DNA of 42,835 nucleotides from Chara braunii (GCA_003427395.1 BFEA01000306.1:1831655-1874489), one strand, 5' to 3'; positions 1 through 10,337 are shown, numbered from the stretch's first letter. Notes: a model not told the origin generated them from the letters alone. Translations and numbers: made by a program.

Positions 1-295
1 CGTCTGTATCCCTCTTCGTGCCACTACTTTCTTCTCCACNCTCAATCCTCATTCTCTCTTTTTCTTCTTCTACTGCTACTTCTGCTTCAGCAACTTCTTC
101 CTCCTCCTGCTGAATCCTCTTCATCTCCTCCTCCAATCTCTTCATCTTCGCCGCGTGTTCCTCTGCGATAGCCTTTAGCTTCGCTTGCTTCTCAAGCTCC
201 TTCCTCTCCTTGTTTTCTCTCACTAAGGCGACCATTTTCTCTTGCTGCTCCTCACTGTAGGGGCTAGTGTCTTTCCCACTATGGGTCTCAACCAT
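1..295 (-). CDS. Gag N-terminus of Ty3/gypsy copy A (cut by window edge)
   Basis: The first 98 codons of a retrotransposon Gag start at the ATG whose complement lies at 293-295 and run off the left edge without a stop. The protein begins MVETHSGKDTSPYSEEQ and continues as a strongly charged Lys/Glu-rich helix typical of a coiled coil. The same MVET start appears in copy B (ATG at 10337) and copy C (ATG at 13430), which is why I chose it. The N-terminal region of such Gags is thought to help assembly of the virus-like particle. One ambiguous base sits at 39. Of the three family-1 copies this is the only one with an unbroken N-terminal reading frame, so copy A could be the least decayed copy, but only 295 bases are visible. 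Confidence 0.75.
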   Translation of the reverse strand, partial: MVETHSGKDTSPYSEEQQEKMVALVRENKERKELEKQAKLKAIAEEHAAKMKRLEEEMKRIQQEEEEVAEAEVAVEEEKERMRIEXGEESSGTKRDTD

Positions 296-887
296 GGTGA
301 CAGGTGCACAATCAGAAAGATTCCACTCCTCACCACGTAGACTCTAACCCCTGACTGACAAACCTATAGACTCAATCTAATGGACTCACAGAATCCTGAC
401 AAGGATCCTGCCAACTATGGTCTCTAGCCTAGACCTACACTATGGCTGTCTAGACCTGTTGCTGATCAGGAGGCATTTAAGGAGATCCCCCAAACTCCTC
501 AGGAATTATTTAACGTCGCAAACAAGACGACGCGATCAGCAGGTCTCTCAAGACTTAGACGGTCTGTTGTGCAGCCTACAGCTCGGATTTTGAGGCCTAC
601 CGTGCCACACCGAGCAGCCAGCCGGTCAGTACCGGTCCTTGGGAGGGTTCGTGTCCTCCGGGACAGTCGAGTCGTCAGACACAGTTTTTAGCCCTACTCA
701 TCCCATGTGGGTTTGGTCAACAAGACCCTATCCTTCATCCACAGAGTACTATCACCTAGGACAGAAGAGACTCGATGCAGAAAGAATAAACAGACAGACT
801 GAACTCAGCAAGTACCAAGGGGTGTGTGCACATCCATAGGGCGAGGGATAGGCTGAAGGCTTGGCGAGATGTTACCGGCTCCAGCTT

Positions 888-997
888 GGTCAAAGTCTTG
901 GTCAACGCCTTGGTGAACGTTGAGCTCAACCCCCGGTCAACCCCCGGTCAACTCCGATCAACGTCGGTCAATGCCTCCGGTCAACTCTCTTGGTCAA
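888..997 (-). repeat. TTGACC motif cluster in leader of copy A
   Basis: GGTCAA (TTGACC on the element strand) occurs seven times in 110 bases, separated by short GC-rich spacers. TTGACC/T is the core of the plant W-box bound by WRKY factors. A similar cluster of eight sits at the same leader position in copy B. It could be a regulatory array or simply a degenerate minisatellite. Confidence 0.55.
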
Positions 998-1305
998 CCC
1001 TCCGGTCAGCTATGGCTGCCGGCTTCTCTTTCCCTCGCCAATCCTCTTCTTCCTCTCACCTTCCTCGCCTCCTCTCACCCCTGCTGTCTTCTTCTCTTTT
1101 TTTTTCTTTTTTTTTTTGATCGGCCTTCTCTTCTCCTCTCGGCTATGGCCTTCTTCTCTCACTTGCTTGGTCTCTTCCCGTCTGTCCTCTCTTTCCCTCC
1201 TTCGTTATTCTGTGATGAGGCTCCGCCGCTATGGCCGCTTCTCCTTCCTCCACGTGGGACTGCACAACTCGCTTCACAGATAAGTGACAACCAAGCTTGT
1301 ATCGC

Positions 1306-1308
<3 letters not shown>

Positions 1309-1376
<68 letters not shown>
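1309..1376. repeat. (CT)n microsatellite, 34 units
   Basis: An uninterrupted TC dinucleotide run of 68 bases lies in the leader of copy A. It is followed by a second run at 1441-1480; both are preceded by the shared string TTGTATCGCTCA, so the pair probably arose by a ~120-bp duplication. Confidence 0.95.
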
Positions 1377-1378
<2 letters not shown>

Positions 1379-1435
1379 CGTAGCGGTTCTTCATCACAGC
1401 AGGTACGCAGTAACCCAATCTTGTATCGCTCAACC

Positions 1436-1440
<5 letters not shown>

Positions 1441-1480
<40 letters not shown>
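1441..1480. repeat. (CT)n microsatellite, 20 units
   Basis: The second uninterrupted TC run in the copy A leader, 40 bases. Confidence 0.95.
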
Positions 1481-1483
<3 letters not shown>

Positions 1484-1632
1484 CTTCTTCTTCGTCGTGG
1501 TCTTCGATGTAGGTGCGCGGCGGCTTCTCCCATCTTCGGATCCGCTATGGCGGACTATGCCCCCCGGCGGCCACCTCTGCTATGGCGCATCAGGCCCTGC
1601 ACGAGACGGCGCGCACGGAATAGCGGGTACCA

Positions 1633-1644
1633 GCTCTGATACCA
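1633..1644 (-). promoter_or_regulatory. Primer binding site, initiator tRNA-Met (copy A)
   Basis: The element strand reads TGGTATCAGAGC, the plant retrotransposon PBS complementary to the 3' end of initiator tRNA-Met. It lies one base inside the LTR end at 1646, which fixes the orientation as minus. Confidence 0.92.
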
Positions 1645-1645
1645 A

Positions 1646-2507
1646 TGCAATCAGACTCGTTCTCATTCACACTTTTCATGCATGTAAACAGCAGCGCAGC
1701 AAACTCGCGACATGCGCCCACTCAAAACTCAAAGATATAGCATCCAGATACGAGTTCACTTTAAACTGGCTATGGCGACTCAGTGCCCAAACAACTCACT
1801 GTTGACACACACCGGACCACCCTGGATATCCCACACGCGTAACTCTGAACACTCGCACATACACACACACACACTTCACACTAACCACAGCTATGGCAGC
1901 TATGGCTGCCTCTACCCTATCACTATACTAAGCTCCTTCTCTCTCGCCCACTGCGTCCTCTGGGCTCACTTCAGACCTCCTTGCACAAGTCGCTTGTGGC
2001 AGCGCTTCCGCATGGCTCACGCAGGAATGAATGAAAGGCTGGGTGCTGCCTCTTGATTTATACTTCGTAAACTCGTTGGTCTGCCCTTTGCCATCGGCCC
2101 ATGGTGCTCACAATCCCCCGTGGTACTTGCTGGACCGGACTGGGACTGACTGGACCTTACCGCTGACTGACTGTGGACTCACTGCCAACCTACCGTAGTC
2201 GTACTGCATTTGCACTACAGTATAGTCCACCACTTGTCTCGCCACTTGACCACTTGCCCACTTGCCGACCTTCTAGAAGGACTACAGCTAGACTTCTGGA
2301 ACTCGCTAAGACTTCTACTCTAAAGATCTACAGATCGAACCCCTGCTACCTACGGACCTATGACAGACCTACCAACTGTCTATGAATACACAGGTCACAG
2401 GTTCAACTCTCGGGGTCTACACAGATACTGTACATGGGTAGGACGAGGTCTAGGGATTGAACCCAGGGTACTGCATCTGCAACTACTAAAAGGTGAAAAC
2501 CGTTTCA
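1646..2507 (-). repeat. 5' LTR of copy A
   Basis: On the element strand this 862-bp LTR starts TGAAACGGTTTTCACC and ends CTGATTGCA next to the PBS, giving TG...CA ends. It aligns along its length with the LTRs at 3824-4754, 12038-12925 and 19027-19883. It contains a TATAAAT box, tRNA T-arm-like strings near its start, and further GCCATAGC octamers. The flank outside the element is AAGAC (2508-2512); the matching target duplication lies outside the window. Confidence 0.88.
2056..2062 (-). promoter_or_regulatory. TATA box of copy A LTR
   Basis: TATAAAT on the element strand, at the same place in the LTRs of copies A, C and the 3' LTR of B. It probably sets the transcription start (U3/R boundary) about 30 bases downstream. 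Confidence 0.65.
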
Positions 2508-2910
2508 AAGACACTAGAATCACAAGAGAGGATCGGACGGCACTATGTCGTAAGAGAGTGTCTAACACGCTGCGATGCGCTATAATAGGAGTGTCTGGTT
2601 ACGCTGCGTTGTGAGAGAGCGTCAGACTGCAACACGTTGTGAGACAATAAGGGGGCGAGGTGGCTGAGCGCGTGAGGACGAGCTGTAGTGCGCCAAGTAG
2701 TGAGAAGCTAAAGTGGTGTGAGAGCATAAGCTAAGCAGGCGAGACAAGGGCGGGAGCAAACGAAGGTCCATATGCGTGAGTGTCGAGACGGGATAGGGAG
2801 GAATGACCACGAAGCCTGACGAAGGGGTATTCGTGCAGGCGGCGCTGAGCAATGAAGTGTTTGCAGTCCATTGTTAATTGAGAGACATTGCAAGCTAGGG
2901 GACTGTCTGC
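2508..2910. other. Non-coding flank, no gene recognised
   Basis: No reading frame, RNA gene or transposon end is recognised. GAGAGNGTC-type strings recur around 2550-2640, suggesting degenerate short repeats. Confidence 0.5.
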
Positions 2911-3260
2911 GGTTAACAGTTGAGTGCTAATCTTGCCTGGGAAGAGCCGAAGTTTTGCGAGGGTTAAGGTGCCTGCTGCTCACTGACAGTCGAGCGATGT
3001 CGAAAGCAGGGGACTTCACGGTATGCTGTAGAGCGTTAATCTTCTCTGAGAGGAAGCGAGGTTTCGAGTGGGTTCAAAGCGCTTGCTGCCTGCTGTTGTA
3101 AGGTGACATTGTGAGCTCGACAAGTATTTGTCGTAAGCGGTTGAGGGCTGGTTTTGCCTAACTCGAGTCAAGTGGGTCAAAGGCACTTACCGCTCGTTGT
3201 TGATCAAGCAACGTCGCTAGCTTGGCGAGTACCTGCGGTAAGCTGAAAGTCACTAATCTC
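2911..3260. repeat. Degenerate ~110-bp tandem repeat, about 3 units
   Basis: Related units begin near 2911, 3021, 3133 and 3237 (periods about 110, 112, 104). Shared landmarks are a GGTTAAC/GGTATGC/CGTAAGC-like start, a central TTGCCT or TTCTCT block, then GTTAAGGTGCC-like and GCTGCTC-like blocks. Identity is low, so this is an old array. A partial unit may precede it from about 2845. Confidence 0.5.
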
Positions 3261-3717
3261 GGGGGGAATGATCCAGAACCATGTATTTCTATGTTCAACG
3301 TAGTAGATCGATTGTGCTGCGGTTCAAAGGTACTGTTCGAACTCCCTTTAACGTTTCTTCTTTTTTTTTCTGTGACACTGGGAACACTATGACAACAGCG
3401 GCTTGTTCTCTTGCATGTGAACTGAAGGTGTAACTACCTCGATCGACTTCACAATTTCGCCGCGGCATGCAGAAACAAGTTTCGGCAACGATCTGCATTC
3501 TTGTGCGAGTACGGCGTACCACAGGCGGAGACAACCACACAGAGGTAGAGAAAGAAAGAAAAAAAGGGGGAGAGAGAAAGAAAAAGAAGGCAAGAGAGGA
3601 AAAAGGAGGGAGAAACAGAGGGAGAGAAGAGGGAGAAAGAAGAAGAAGGCAAGAGAGAGAAAGAAGAAGAAGGGAAGAGAGGAAAAAGGAGGGAGAAGGC
3701 GGCTTCTTCCACCTCAG
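3261..3717. other. Non-coding region with purine-rich tract
   Basis: From about 3543 to 3698 the plus strand is almost pure A/G (GAAA, GAGA and GGGA strings). This is low-complexity DNA, and the Lys/Glu/Arg-rich frame it creates is not a credible protein. The tract occupies the place where family-1 leaders carry CT repeats, though with the purines on the other strand. Confidence 0.6.
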
Positions 3718-3823
3718 GTCCGCTATGGCGGACTACCACCTTCGGCGGCCACCTCGGCTATGGCGCATCAGGTCTTGCATACGACAGCGCGCATGGAATA
3801 GCGGGTACCAGCTCCGATACCAA
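3718..3823 (-). other. Leader/PBS fragment adjoining the 3' LTR of copy B
   Basis: This 106-bp piece is nearly identical to 11932-12037, the first leader segment of copy B, and includes a PBS at 3811-3822 (TGGTATCGGAGC on the minus strand, one mismatch from the copy A PBS). A PBS should not follow a 3' LTR. Either two elements once shared this LTR in tandem, or the assembler placed an LTR-PBS contig twice. Shared ambiguous bases favour the second. Confidence 0.75.
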
Positions 3824-4754
3824 TGCAATCAGACTCGTCTTATTCACACTTTTCATGTATGTAAACAGCAGCACAGCACACTGGCGACATGCGCCCACTC
3901 AGAACTCAGAGATATGGCTTCCAGACACGAGTTCTCTTCCAACTGGCNATGGCGACTTAGCGCCCAAACAACTCACTATTCACANACTGGATCACCCTGG
4001 ATATCCCACACACGTCACTCTGAACACTCACANATGCNCCCNCACNCTTCCCACTAACTACAGCTACANCAGCTATGGCTGCCTCTAACCTATCGCTATG
4101 CTNACTCCTCCTCTTTCGCCCACTGCGTCCTCCGGGCTCACTGCAGACCTCCTCGCACAAGACGCTGGGACAGCGCTTCCGCATGGCTTCCGCATGAATG
4201 AATGAATGGCTGGGCGCTGCCTCTTGATTTATACTTTTGCAGGTCGTTGGTCTGGCCCATTTCCCTTGCCCGAAGTGCACACAGTCCCGTGCCGTACTTG
4301 CTAGACTGACTGGGGACTGAGACTGTTGACTCAGTAGGGTAGACTCTCCCCACTTGCCCACTTGCCTCACCACTTGACCACTTGCCTCGGCTTAAACGTG
4401 GGCAACTCACGAAAGGCCACTACTGGGACCTTCCGAAAGGCCGTAGACTTGGCCTTTCGTGACTGTAGCAGCTACGACTCTGACCCTTCTGGACTGTAGC
4501 AGCTACAACCTTGACCTTTCAAGAACACTACAGCTACGGTGTCTAGACTTGACTAAGACTCCTATCCGACAGGTCTACAGATCGAACCCATGCTACCTAT
4601 GGACCCTATGACAACCTATCAGCTATTACAAATACACAGGTTGCGGGTTCAATTCTACGGGTCGACACAGGTACTGTACACAGGTAAGGTTGGGGTCTAG
4701 GGATCGAACCCTGGGATCTGCAGCAGCTATTGCTAACTCGTGAATACTGTTTCA
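3824..4754 (-). repeat. 3' LTR of copy B
   Basis: 931 bp; on the element strand it starts TGAAACAGTATTCACG directly after the polypurine tract and ends TTGCA. It carries eight isolated ambiguous bases at exactly the same relative places as the 5' LTR of B (constant offset 8214). It keeps the TATA region that the 5' LTR has lost. Confidence 0.87.
4227..4233 (-). promoter_or_regulatory. TATA box in 3' LTR of copy B
   Basis: TATAAAT on the minus strand, conserved in position with copies A and C. A transcript from here would read leftward out of the element. Confidence 0.55.
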
Positions 4755-4766
4755 CTCCCGCCGTCC
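4755..4766 (-). promoter_or_regulatory. Polypurine tract of copy B
   Basis: GGACGGCGGGAG on the element strand immediately precedes the 3' LTR. Copy C has GGACAGCGGGAG and copy D GGCCGGCGAGAG in the same place, each preceded by a conserved TCGAATTTA-like string. This primes plus-strand DNA synthesis. Confidence 0.8.
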
Positions 4767-4837
4767 TAAATTCGAGGTCCTCCGAGAATCATTCAGTCCA
4801 AGGCAGGACCTTTACCTTTCTGTTCTCTTTCGTAGGC

Positions 4838-6169
4838 TCAGACTATATTGGGAGCTGTCTCTAGGAGTTCTTATCTTGTAAACCAGCGGTCATCCTCCGG
4901 TTCCTGATATGCAAAGCGGACCTTGTACTGTTTCTGAGGACGACCTCGACCTCCTGTTCTAAACAGATCCTCCTCTACAATGTCCTCTATGTCATAGCTC
5001 CCATCCATATCTGGAGGGATCATGGATCTTCTAAAAGGGAACTGTTGGCTTGTAACACATGGCAACAACTTTGAAGCATGGAACACAGGATATGTGTGGA
5101 GGTGTACTGGGATCTCTATAGTGTATGATGGTCCATCCTCTCCGCCCTTGGCTTCTAGAACCCGCCACGGTCCTCTATATGCAGGCAGTAACTTTTGCGA
5201 GATGTTTTCTTCAAGTGCGAACTCCTTTGCCTTGACCCAGACTAAGTCGCCTACCTGAAACTGCGACGATCGGCGGTGCTTATTAGCTTGCTCTATCATT
5301 CTATGCTGGGCCTTTTTGAGATTCTCAACAACAGTTGCTAATTCTTTCTCGTCTTGTACCGCAAATTCCCTGGTACCGGGCGGTAGTCTGTGAGTCTGAT
5401 CCCGGTTCAGTCCTTCGAACGGTCTGCGCGGTCTAAAGGACTTGTGCAACTCATTGGGAGTGCGGCAGGTGGATAGATGTACGATGCTGTTGTAGGCACT
5501 AGCTACCTTAGGCAACATCTCATCCCAGTTGATCTGATCTGGTCTACTGTACATGCGCAGAACTTGCTGTAGGATTTTGTTCATCTGTTCTGTCTGGCCG
5601 TTGGTCTCTGGATGACGGCCAGATGACATTAACAACTTGGATCCGTACACTCTCATGAGTTCTTGCCAATTCTGGCTGGTAAAGCGTCTATCTCTATCGC
5701 TGACTGTTGACAGCGGGATTCCATTCTCACTAACCCAAAAGTCAAAGAACTTTTGTATCACTAAGTCTGTACGTGCCTCTGAAGGCAAAGGAACAAAAAC
5801 TGCGTATTTACTAAAGCGNTCAACTACGACCATGACTTGGCTCTTACCATGTCTGCTCTTGACTTGGGTGTCCATGAAGTCTATGGACACTGAGTCGCCC
5901 GGCTGATCCGGAATAGGCAAGGGTCTGAGAAGACCAAGAGGTGCGCACATAGTAGTCTTGTTACGCTGGCATACTTTACAACTACGGACATACTCTACGA
6001 AGTCATTCTTCATTCCTGGCCAGGTATACGCATGCATTAGATTGGCTAATGACTTTTGCCAACCGAAATGTCCCTCTGTATCGTGGCATTCCCCTGAGAT
6101 TAAACTACGGATCTCTTCCCTGTTGGGAACGCACAGGCGATCAAACACATTAGTCTTCTCAAACAACAA
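4838..6169 (-). pseudogene. Integrase and chromodomain of copy B pol
   Basis: The longest clean frame of copy B covers the end of pol. It begins near LLFEKTNVFDRLC, then shows the integrase zinc-binding HHCC module (GECHDTEGHFGW ... CKVCQRNK), the DDE core (SIDFMD, VSDRDRRFTS, ETNGQTEQMN), and the GPWRVLE/HASKLLP region. It ends in a chromodomain-like fold (SYDIEDIVEEDLF ... QYKVRFAYQEPEDDRWF). Integrase inserts the cDNA into the host chromosome; chromodomains of chromoviruses bind modified histones. A TAA replaces a Thr codon at 4871-4873, 11 codons before the family stop at 4838-4840. An ambiguous base at 5819 hides one residue. Upstream, 6170-6258 is frameshifted. Confidence 0.87.
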
Positions 6170-6258
6170 CCCATCTATAGTGCGGTAATCTGGTTCAGCC
6201 TTTGGGCCTCCCTAATTCTCTTTAGGAGGTCGCTATAGATAGGGTCCTGTGCATACGC

Positions 6259-8411
6259 AGGTCTCTCCCTATATCCAGATAGTGTACTACGGCTCCAAAG
6301 TAGTATAATCTCCTACTCAGAGCATCCGCAACTACGTTGTACTTGCCCTTCACTGGCTTGAGCTCAAAGTCGAATTGGTCTATCTCTGCAGCTCACCTAG
6401 TCAACTTAGGTGTCATCTTGGCCTGAGTCTTTAACCATCTAAGGGTTTCATGGTCCGAATACACTTTGAAGTGCCTCCCAAGCATGTAGTGCTTCCAATG
6501 GTCTAAAGCGTGCCTGAGAGCGTAGAGTTCTCTCTCGTACGTGGAGGTAGCGACCTTCTCACAGGGCATCCTCGCTGACATGAACTCTACGGGTCTATAG
6601 CCATTGTCGTCGTCTTGCTGCAACACGGCGCCTATCCCATACTGACTCGCGTCCGTGGTGACGACAAATGGCAAAGACGGATCTGCAACTTTGAGGACAG
6701 GATACTCTATTAACGCGCGCTTTAACTTCTTGACCGCAGACGTACAGTCTTTGTCCCATTGCCAGATTGCCTCTTTCTTCAGCAATCTGCGCAAGGGAGC
6801 GGCGATAGTGGGTAAGTTCCTCACGAACTTCCTGTAGTAGTTAGCTAGGCCTACGAACGACGGCAACTCTGTCAATGTGCGGGGCGTCGGCCAATCTCTA
6901 ATCGCCGCTATCTTACTGTCCTCTGGCTTAATGCCATCTCCGTCTAATACGTGGCCCAAGTACAAGACTTGTGTCTTGGCCCACTCGCATTTCTTCGAGT
7001 TGATCTTGAAGTTAGCCTCTCGAAACTTCTCCAAGACCTGAATGAGATGACCCTGATGTTCCCGGAGGGTCTTACTGAAAATTAAGATGTCATCTAAACA
7101 GACTACGACAAATCTATCCAACCAGGGTCTGAACAAATCATTCATGCAACGCTGAAATGTAGCTGGCACGTTGGTCAGTCCAAAGGGCATCACTATGAAA
7201 TTATAATGCCCGTATCTAGTCCGGGACGCAGTCTTATACTGATCATCAGGATGGACCTCTATCTGATGATGATCGGACTTCAGGTCTATCTTTGTGAAAT
7301 ACTTACAACCCTGCACCCGATCTAAGAGATCGTCTATCCTGGGCAGCGGCTCAGCATTCTTCACCGTAATCGCATTCAAACCCCTATAGTTTATACACAT
7401 TCTAAGCTATCCTTCGTTCTTGGGGACAAACAGAACGGGTGCTCCAAAAGGAGACGAACTGGGCCGGATCCAACCTTTCTCGAGGAGTTCGTCTAACTGC
7501 TTACGCAGCTCCTCTAACTCTCTAGGGGACATCCTGTGAACTGCACCCTTAGGAGTTCTACTGCCAGGTTCTATCTCTATCCTGTGTTGGATGGGTCGCG
7601 ACACTACCCCTGTCGGCGACTCTGTCAAGTCTTTGAACTCTTCCAGCAACTTGGCTATGGTTGGATCCGTGGAACTTACCTCTTCCTTGCCCTCGGTTAC
7701 AGGTCTAACATACACTACAAAGACCTGCTCCTCTAATTGCTCCTTTTTCACTAAACGCGCGAACGCGGGAGCAGTGAGACAGCAATGCGCCAAGGCGTTA
7801 TCTACACCTGACACATGAAACAGGCGGGCCGTCTTAACCTCGCCTGACGGGCTAGGGAGCCTACACTCGTGCTCTCTCAAATGAAGTGTGGCCCCTGCTG
7901 CCACTCCCCAATCCATTCCTAGCACTACATCAAAACGAAGGTCATCTTGTACGAGGAGAGTCAGGGAATGGAGAACTTTCTCCACCTTCCCATCCTTCTC
8001 TAGGCGAAAGTACGCCTGGACTCCCTCTACGTAGTCCTCAACGCACATTGTGCGGTTGTCTGCGAGGACACTGACTATGGGGTCTGCTAGCTTTTAGACT
8101 ATTAATCCTAGCTTCAGCTTCTTCAACGCCCTACGGCTAACATAACTGTGGGTGGCCCCTGAGTCTATAAGGGGCCCTACTCTGCTTCTAAAAACTTCTA
8201 CATCTACCAGGATCAGTTGTCCTTTACTCTCTTTCTTCATCTTGGCCCAGGCTGGCATCCTCTCCTTTAACTCTTCTGACACACCTGTGAGGGACGTGCC
8301 TAAAGAGACGCGAACACAAGCGGTCTCTAGACAGCTGGCTAGGCGCGAGCCTGCAACCCTGTTCGCGCGCGCTCGCTTCTCCACATGGCCCTGAAGTAGG
8401 GGCAGTTGCAA
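6259..8411 (-). pseudogene. Protease, reverse transcriptase and RNase H of copy B pol
   Basis: One frame broken by three in-frame stops: at 8091-8093 after the protease start, at 7404-7406 inside RT, and at 6390-6392 after RNase H (a Trp in copy C). The aspartic protease motif is LIDSGATHSYVS, followed by VLGMDWG. RT shows [33 protein letters not shown] and an active site that reads CLDD (7089-7100) instead of YLDD. The usual DLKSGYHQ reads DLKSDHHQ. RNase H keeps its acidic residues (TTDASQYG, ERELYAL, YSDHETL). The C-terminal linker degenerates after DIGRDL. The enzyme would cleave the polyprotein and copy RNA into DNA; this copy looks dead. Confidence 0.87.
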
Positions 8412-8414
8412 CCC

Positions 8415-10337
8415 CTACTGGCGGCTGCCTTTTGGCTGTTGGGCAACCCAACGGGCCTGTCTATACTTAGGACAAAATTTTGTTGCGTGAACCGGGTCAC
8501 CACAGAATACGCACTGACCCATGTTCACGCGTTCCTGGCATAACCGTTGGTCCAAGCCCAGATCTCCCCAGGGCCTGCCCTGTGGCAACCCTGGGTGCCA
8601 TCCTCCTTGAGGTGCCCTTCCACCTCTTCGTTATGGGGACCGGTTACCCTGGCGACTTGACGGGGGACCTTAACCCCTACCTCCCGCTTGGTTGTTTCCT
8701 TGGCCGCCAACCCCTTGCGCGCCCTGTCCTCGGCCTCCCATGGCCTGGCCCCTTTGGCCCTGGCCTCCTCCTCTACCTTGCGGCTTCCCTCCAGCCGCAA
8801 CAGCAGCATAAGACCTCCCCTGCCCTACACTACTGTCCTCCTCCCCTAGGCCCCACTCAATCTGATCATACGGGACCTCGTCTGTACCACCTTCCTCTAA
8901 CGTCAGGATGGCCTGAGATGGTACGATCCTTCCACTTCTTCCCCTTCTCTAGGTCCTTATGCCAGAAAGTGGTGACTGGCATAGACTTTGACTCATACAG
9001 GACCACCTCCCTACTCAACACATCATATGTGATCCCGNCCTNTTGAGACTTGTCANNNAAGTGCCCCCTCAGGGGCTCTNGCATNGNACGATAAAACAGN
9101 TGGACCANTTGGGGTTCAGTAACCCCGTGGTCCGGGACGGCTACCAAGTCGTCCATGGTACCCTTGAGTGCCCTTGCACTCCTCCACTGCCGTGAGTGGA
9201 TCGTTTGCAGTTTATCAGAGGCGCGAACGCCCCTCTTGTTGGGCCAGCAAATCGCTCCTTCAGGAGCTTAAGGAATTGAGGAAGGGGGGAGACTTTTGAG
9301 TATGCAACAAGGTTGTTTTCACAACCAGTTGCGCGCGCAAGGGACCTGGCGAAACTAGCCGCTTCATCCTTGAGGGCCTGGAAGGCCACGAGGACTTGCT
9401 CCTCTGTTAAGATATGCTGCAAATAAATGTAACTGTTGACACTGGCCTCCCATTTGTCAAAGTTCTCCTCCTTTCCCCCGTACGCGTCTGGGAACTTGAG
9501 CTTGATAGGCTCTTTAGGGGGTCTGCCCTCGCCCACTGCAACAGCTATAGCCTTGGCACCCTCGATGGCGCCCTCACAATACTTCCCTACGTTATCCCTC
9601 AGTTGCCTAACCTCGCCCCCAATGTGTGTGACGATCTCGCGCGCAAACTCTCAAAACCCTGACCGCATGGCCTTCAAGGTGATGTCTTGGCCCTGATTGG
9701 CTTGCCGTTCCTCTAACCAGGTCTCACTCAACACCTCTAAGTATCCCAACATCTTGTCCATTTTGGCAGAAACGTCTGTCTGTGCCTGGACTTCCTGTCT
9801 ACACGTCCGCACCTTTTCCACTTCTGCGGTCAACCAGTTAGCTTCCTCCCTCCTCTTCTTCTCCCTCTTCATCCTCAACTTCCATTCCAATCTCTTCTCC
9901 TCCTCGGCTTCTTGACGTTCAAGGGGGTCCCCAATCACTGCGAGGGCCCTGGCAAACGCCTCTTTCTCTTCCTCTGGCACATACATTTGCGCCTCCTCAT
10001 CTTCACCCAACGATAAGTTAGCAACCCACTCACTTATTTTCTTCTCCATCTCTGCATCTTTATCCTCCTTCGTGCCACTACTCCCTTCTCTACTCTCAGT
10101 TCTCATCCTCTCTTTCTCTTCTTCTGCTGCCACTTCTTTTTCAGCAGCCTTCTTCTTTTTCTCCATCTCCTCCCCTATCTCTTTCATCTTCGTCGCCTGT
10201 TCCTCCGCAATCGCCTTTAACTTCGCCTGCTTTTCACGCTCTTTTCTCTCCCTATTTTCTTTCACTAAGGCGGCCATTTTCTCTTGCTCCTTAGCGGTAT
10301 AGGGGGCAGTAATCGTCCCTTTTCGGGTCTCAACCAT
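8415..10337 (-). pseudogene. Gag of copy B
   Basis: Starts MVETRKGTITAPYTAKEQ, chosen by homology with copies A and C; an upstream in-frame ATG at 10397 lies in the leader. Residues 20-130 are a charged coiled coil. The capsid-like core follows (KLKFPDAYGGKEENFDKWEA ... SFARSLARATGCENN ... FLKLLKERF), then an RGG/GQG-rich stretch, and a CCHC nucleocapsid knuckle (CVFCGDPVHATKFC) just before the amber stop at 8415-8417. Breaks: TGA at 9651-9653, a frameshift near 9230, further shifts near 8900, and a TAA in the glycine-rich part. A few ambiguous bases lie at 9037-9108. The knuckle binds genomic RNA for packaging. Confidence 0.82.

Larger units (their letters stand above)
296..1645 (-). other. 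Untranslated leader of copy A (PBS to gag ATG)
   Basis: About 1.35 kb separates the PBS from the gag start. Read on the element strand, it holds two GA/CT microsatellites, T-rich or A-rich runs, a cluster of TTGACC motifs and five of the eight GCCATAGC octamers seen in this copy. The same leader is present in copy B (10338-12037) and in part in copy C (12926-13429). The Leu/Ser repeat reading frames across the microsatellite are translation artefacts. I see no gene here. Confidence 0.75.

Noticed and set aside
920-1805. Long Leu/Ser- or Arg/Glu-repeat reading frames
   Set aside because: They are translations of the CT microsatellites in the copy A leader on both strands.
2330-2470. Genuine tRNA genes from GGTTCGA strings in the LTR
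   Set aside because: No acceptor stem, D-arm or anticodon arm can be placed; only T-arm-like strings are present.
3467-4057. Lys/Glu/Arg-rich 196-codon frame
   Set aside because: It runs through a purine tract and then into LTR sequence on the antisense strand.
8525-8809. Conserved alternative frame in the gag glycine-rich part of copies B and C (also 14976-15263)
   Set aside because: It lies out of phase under the RGG-rich coding stretch; shared similarity follows from DNA homology and codon composition.
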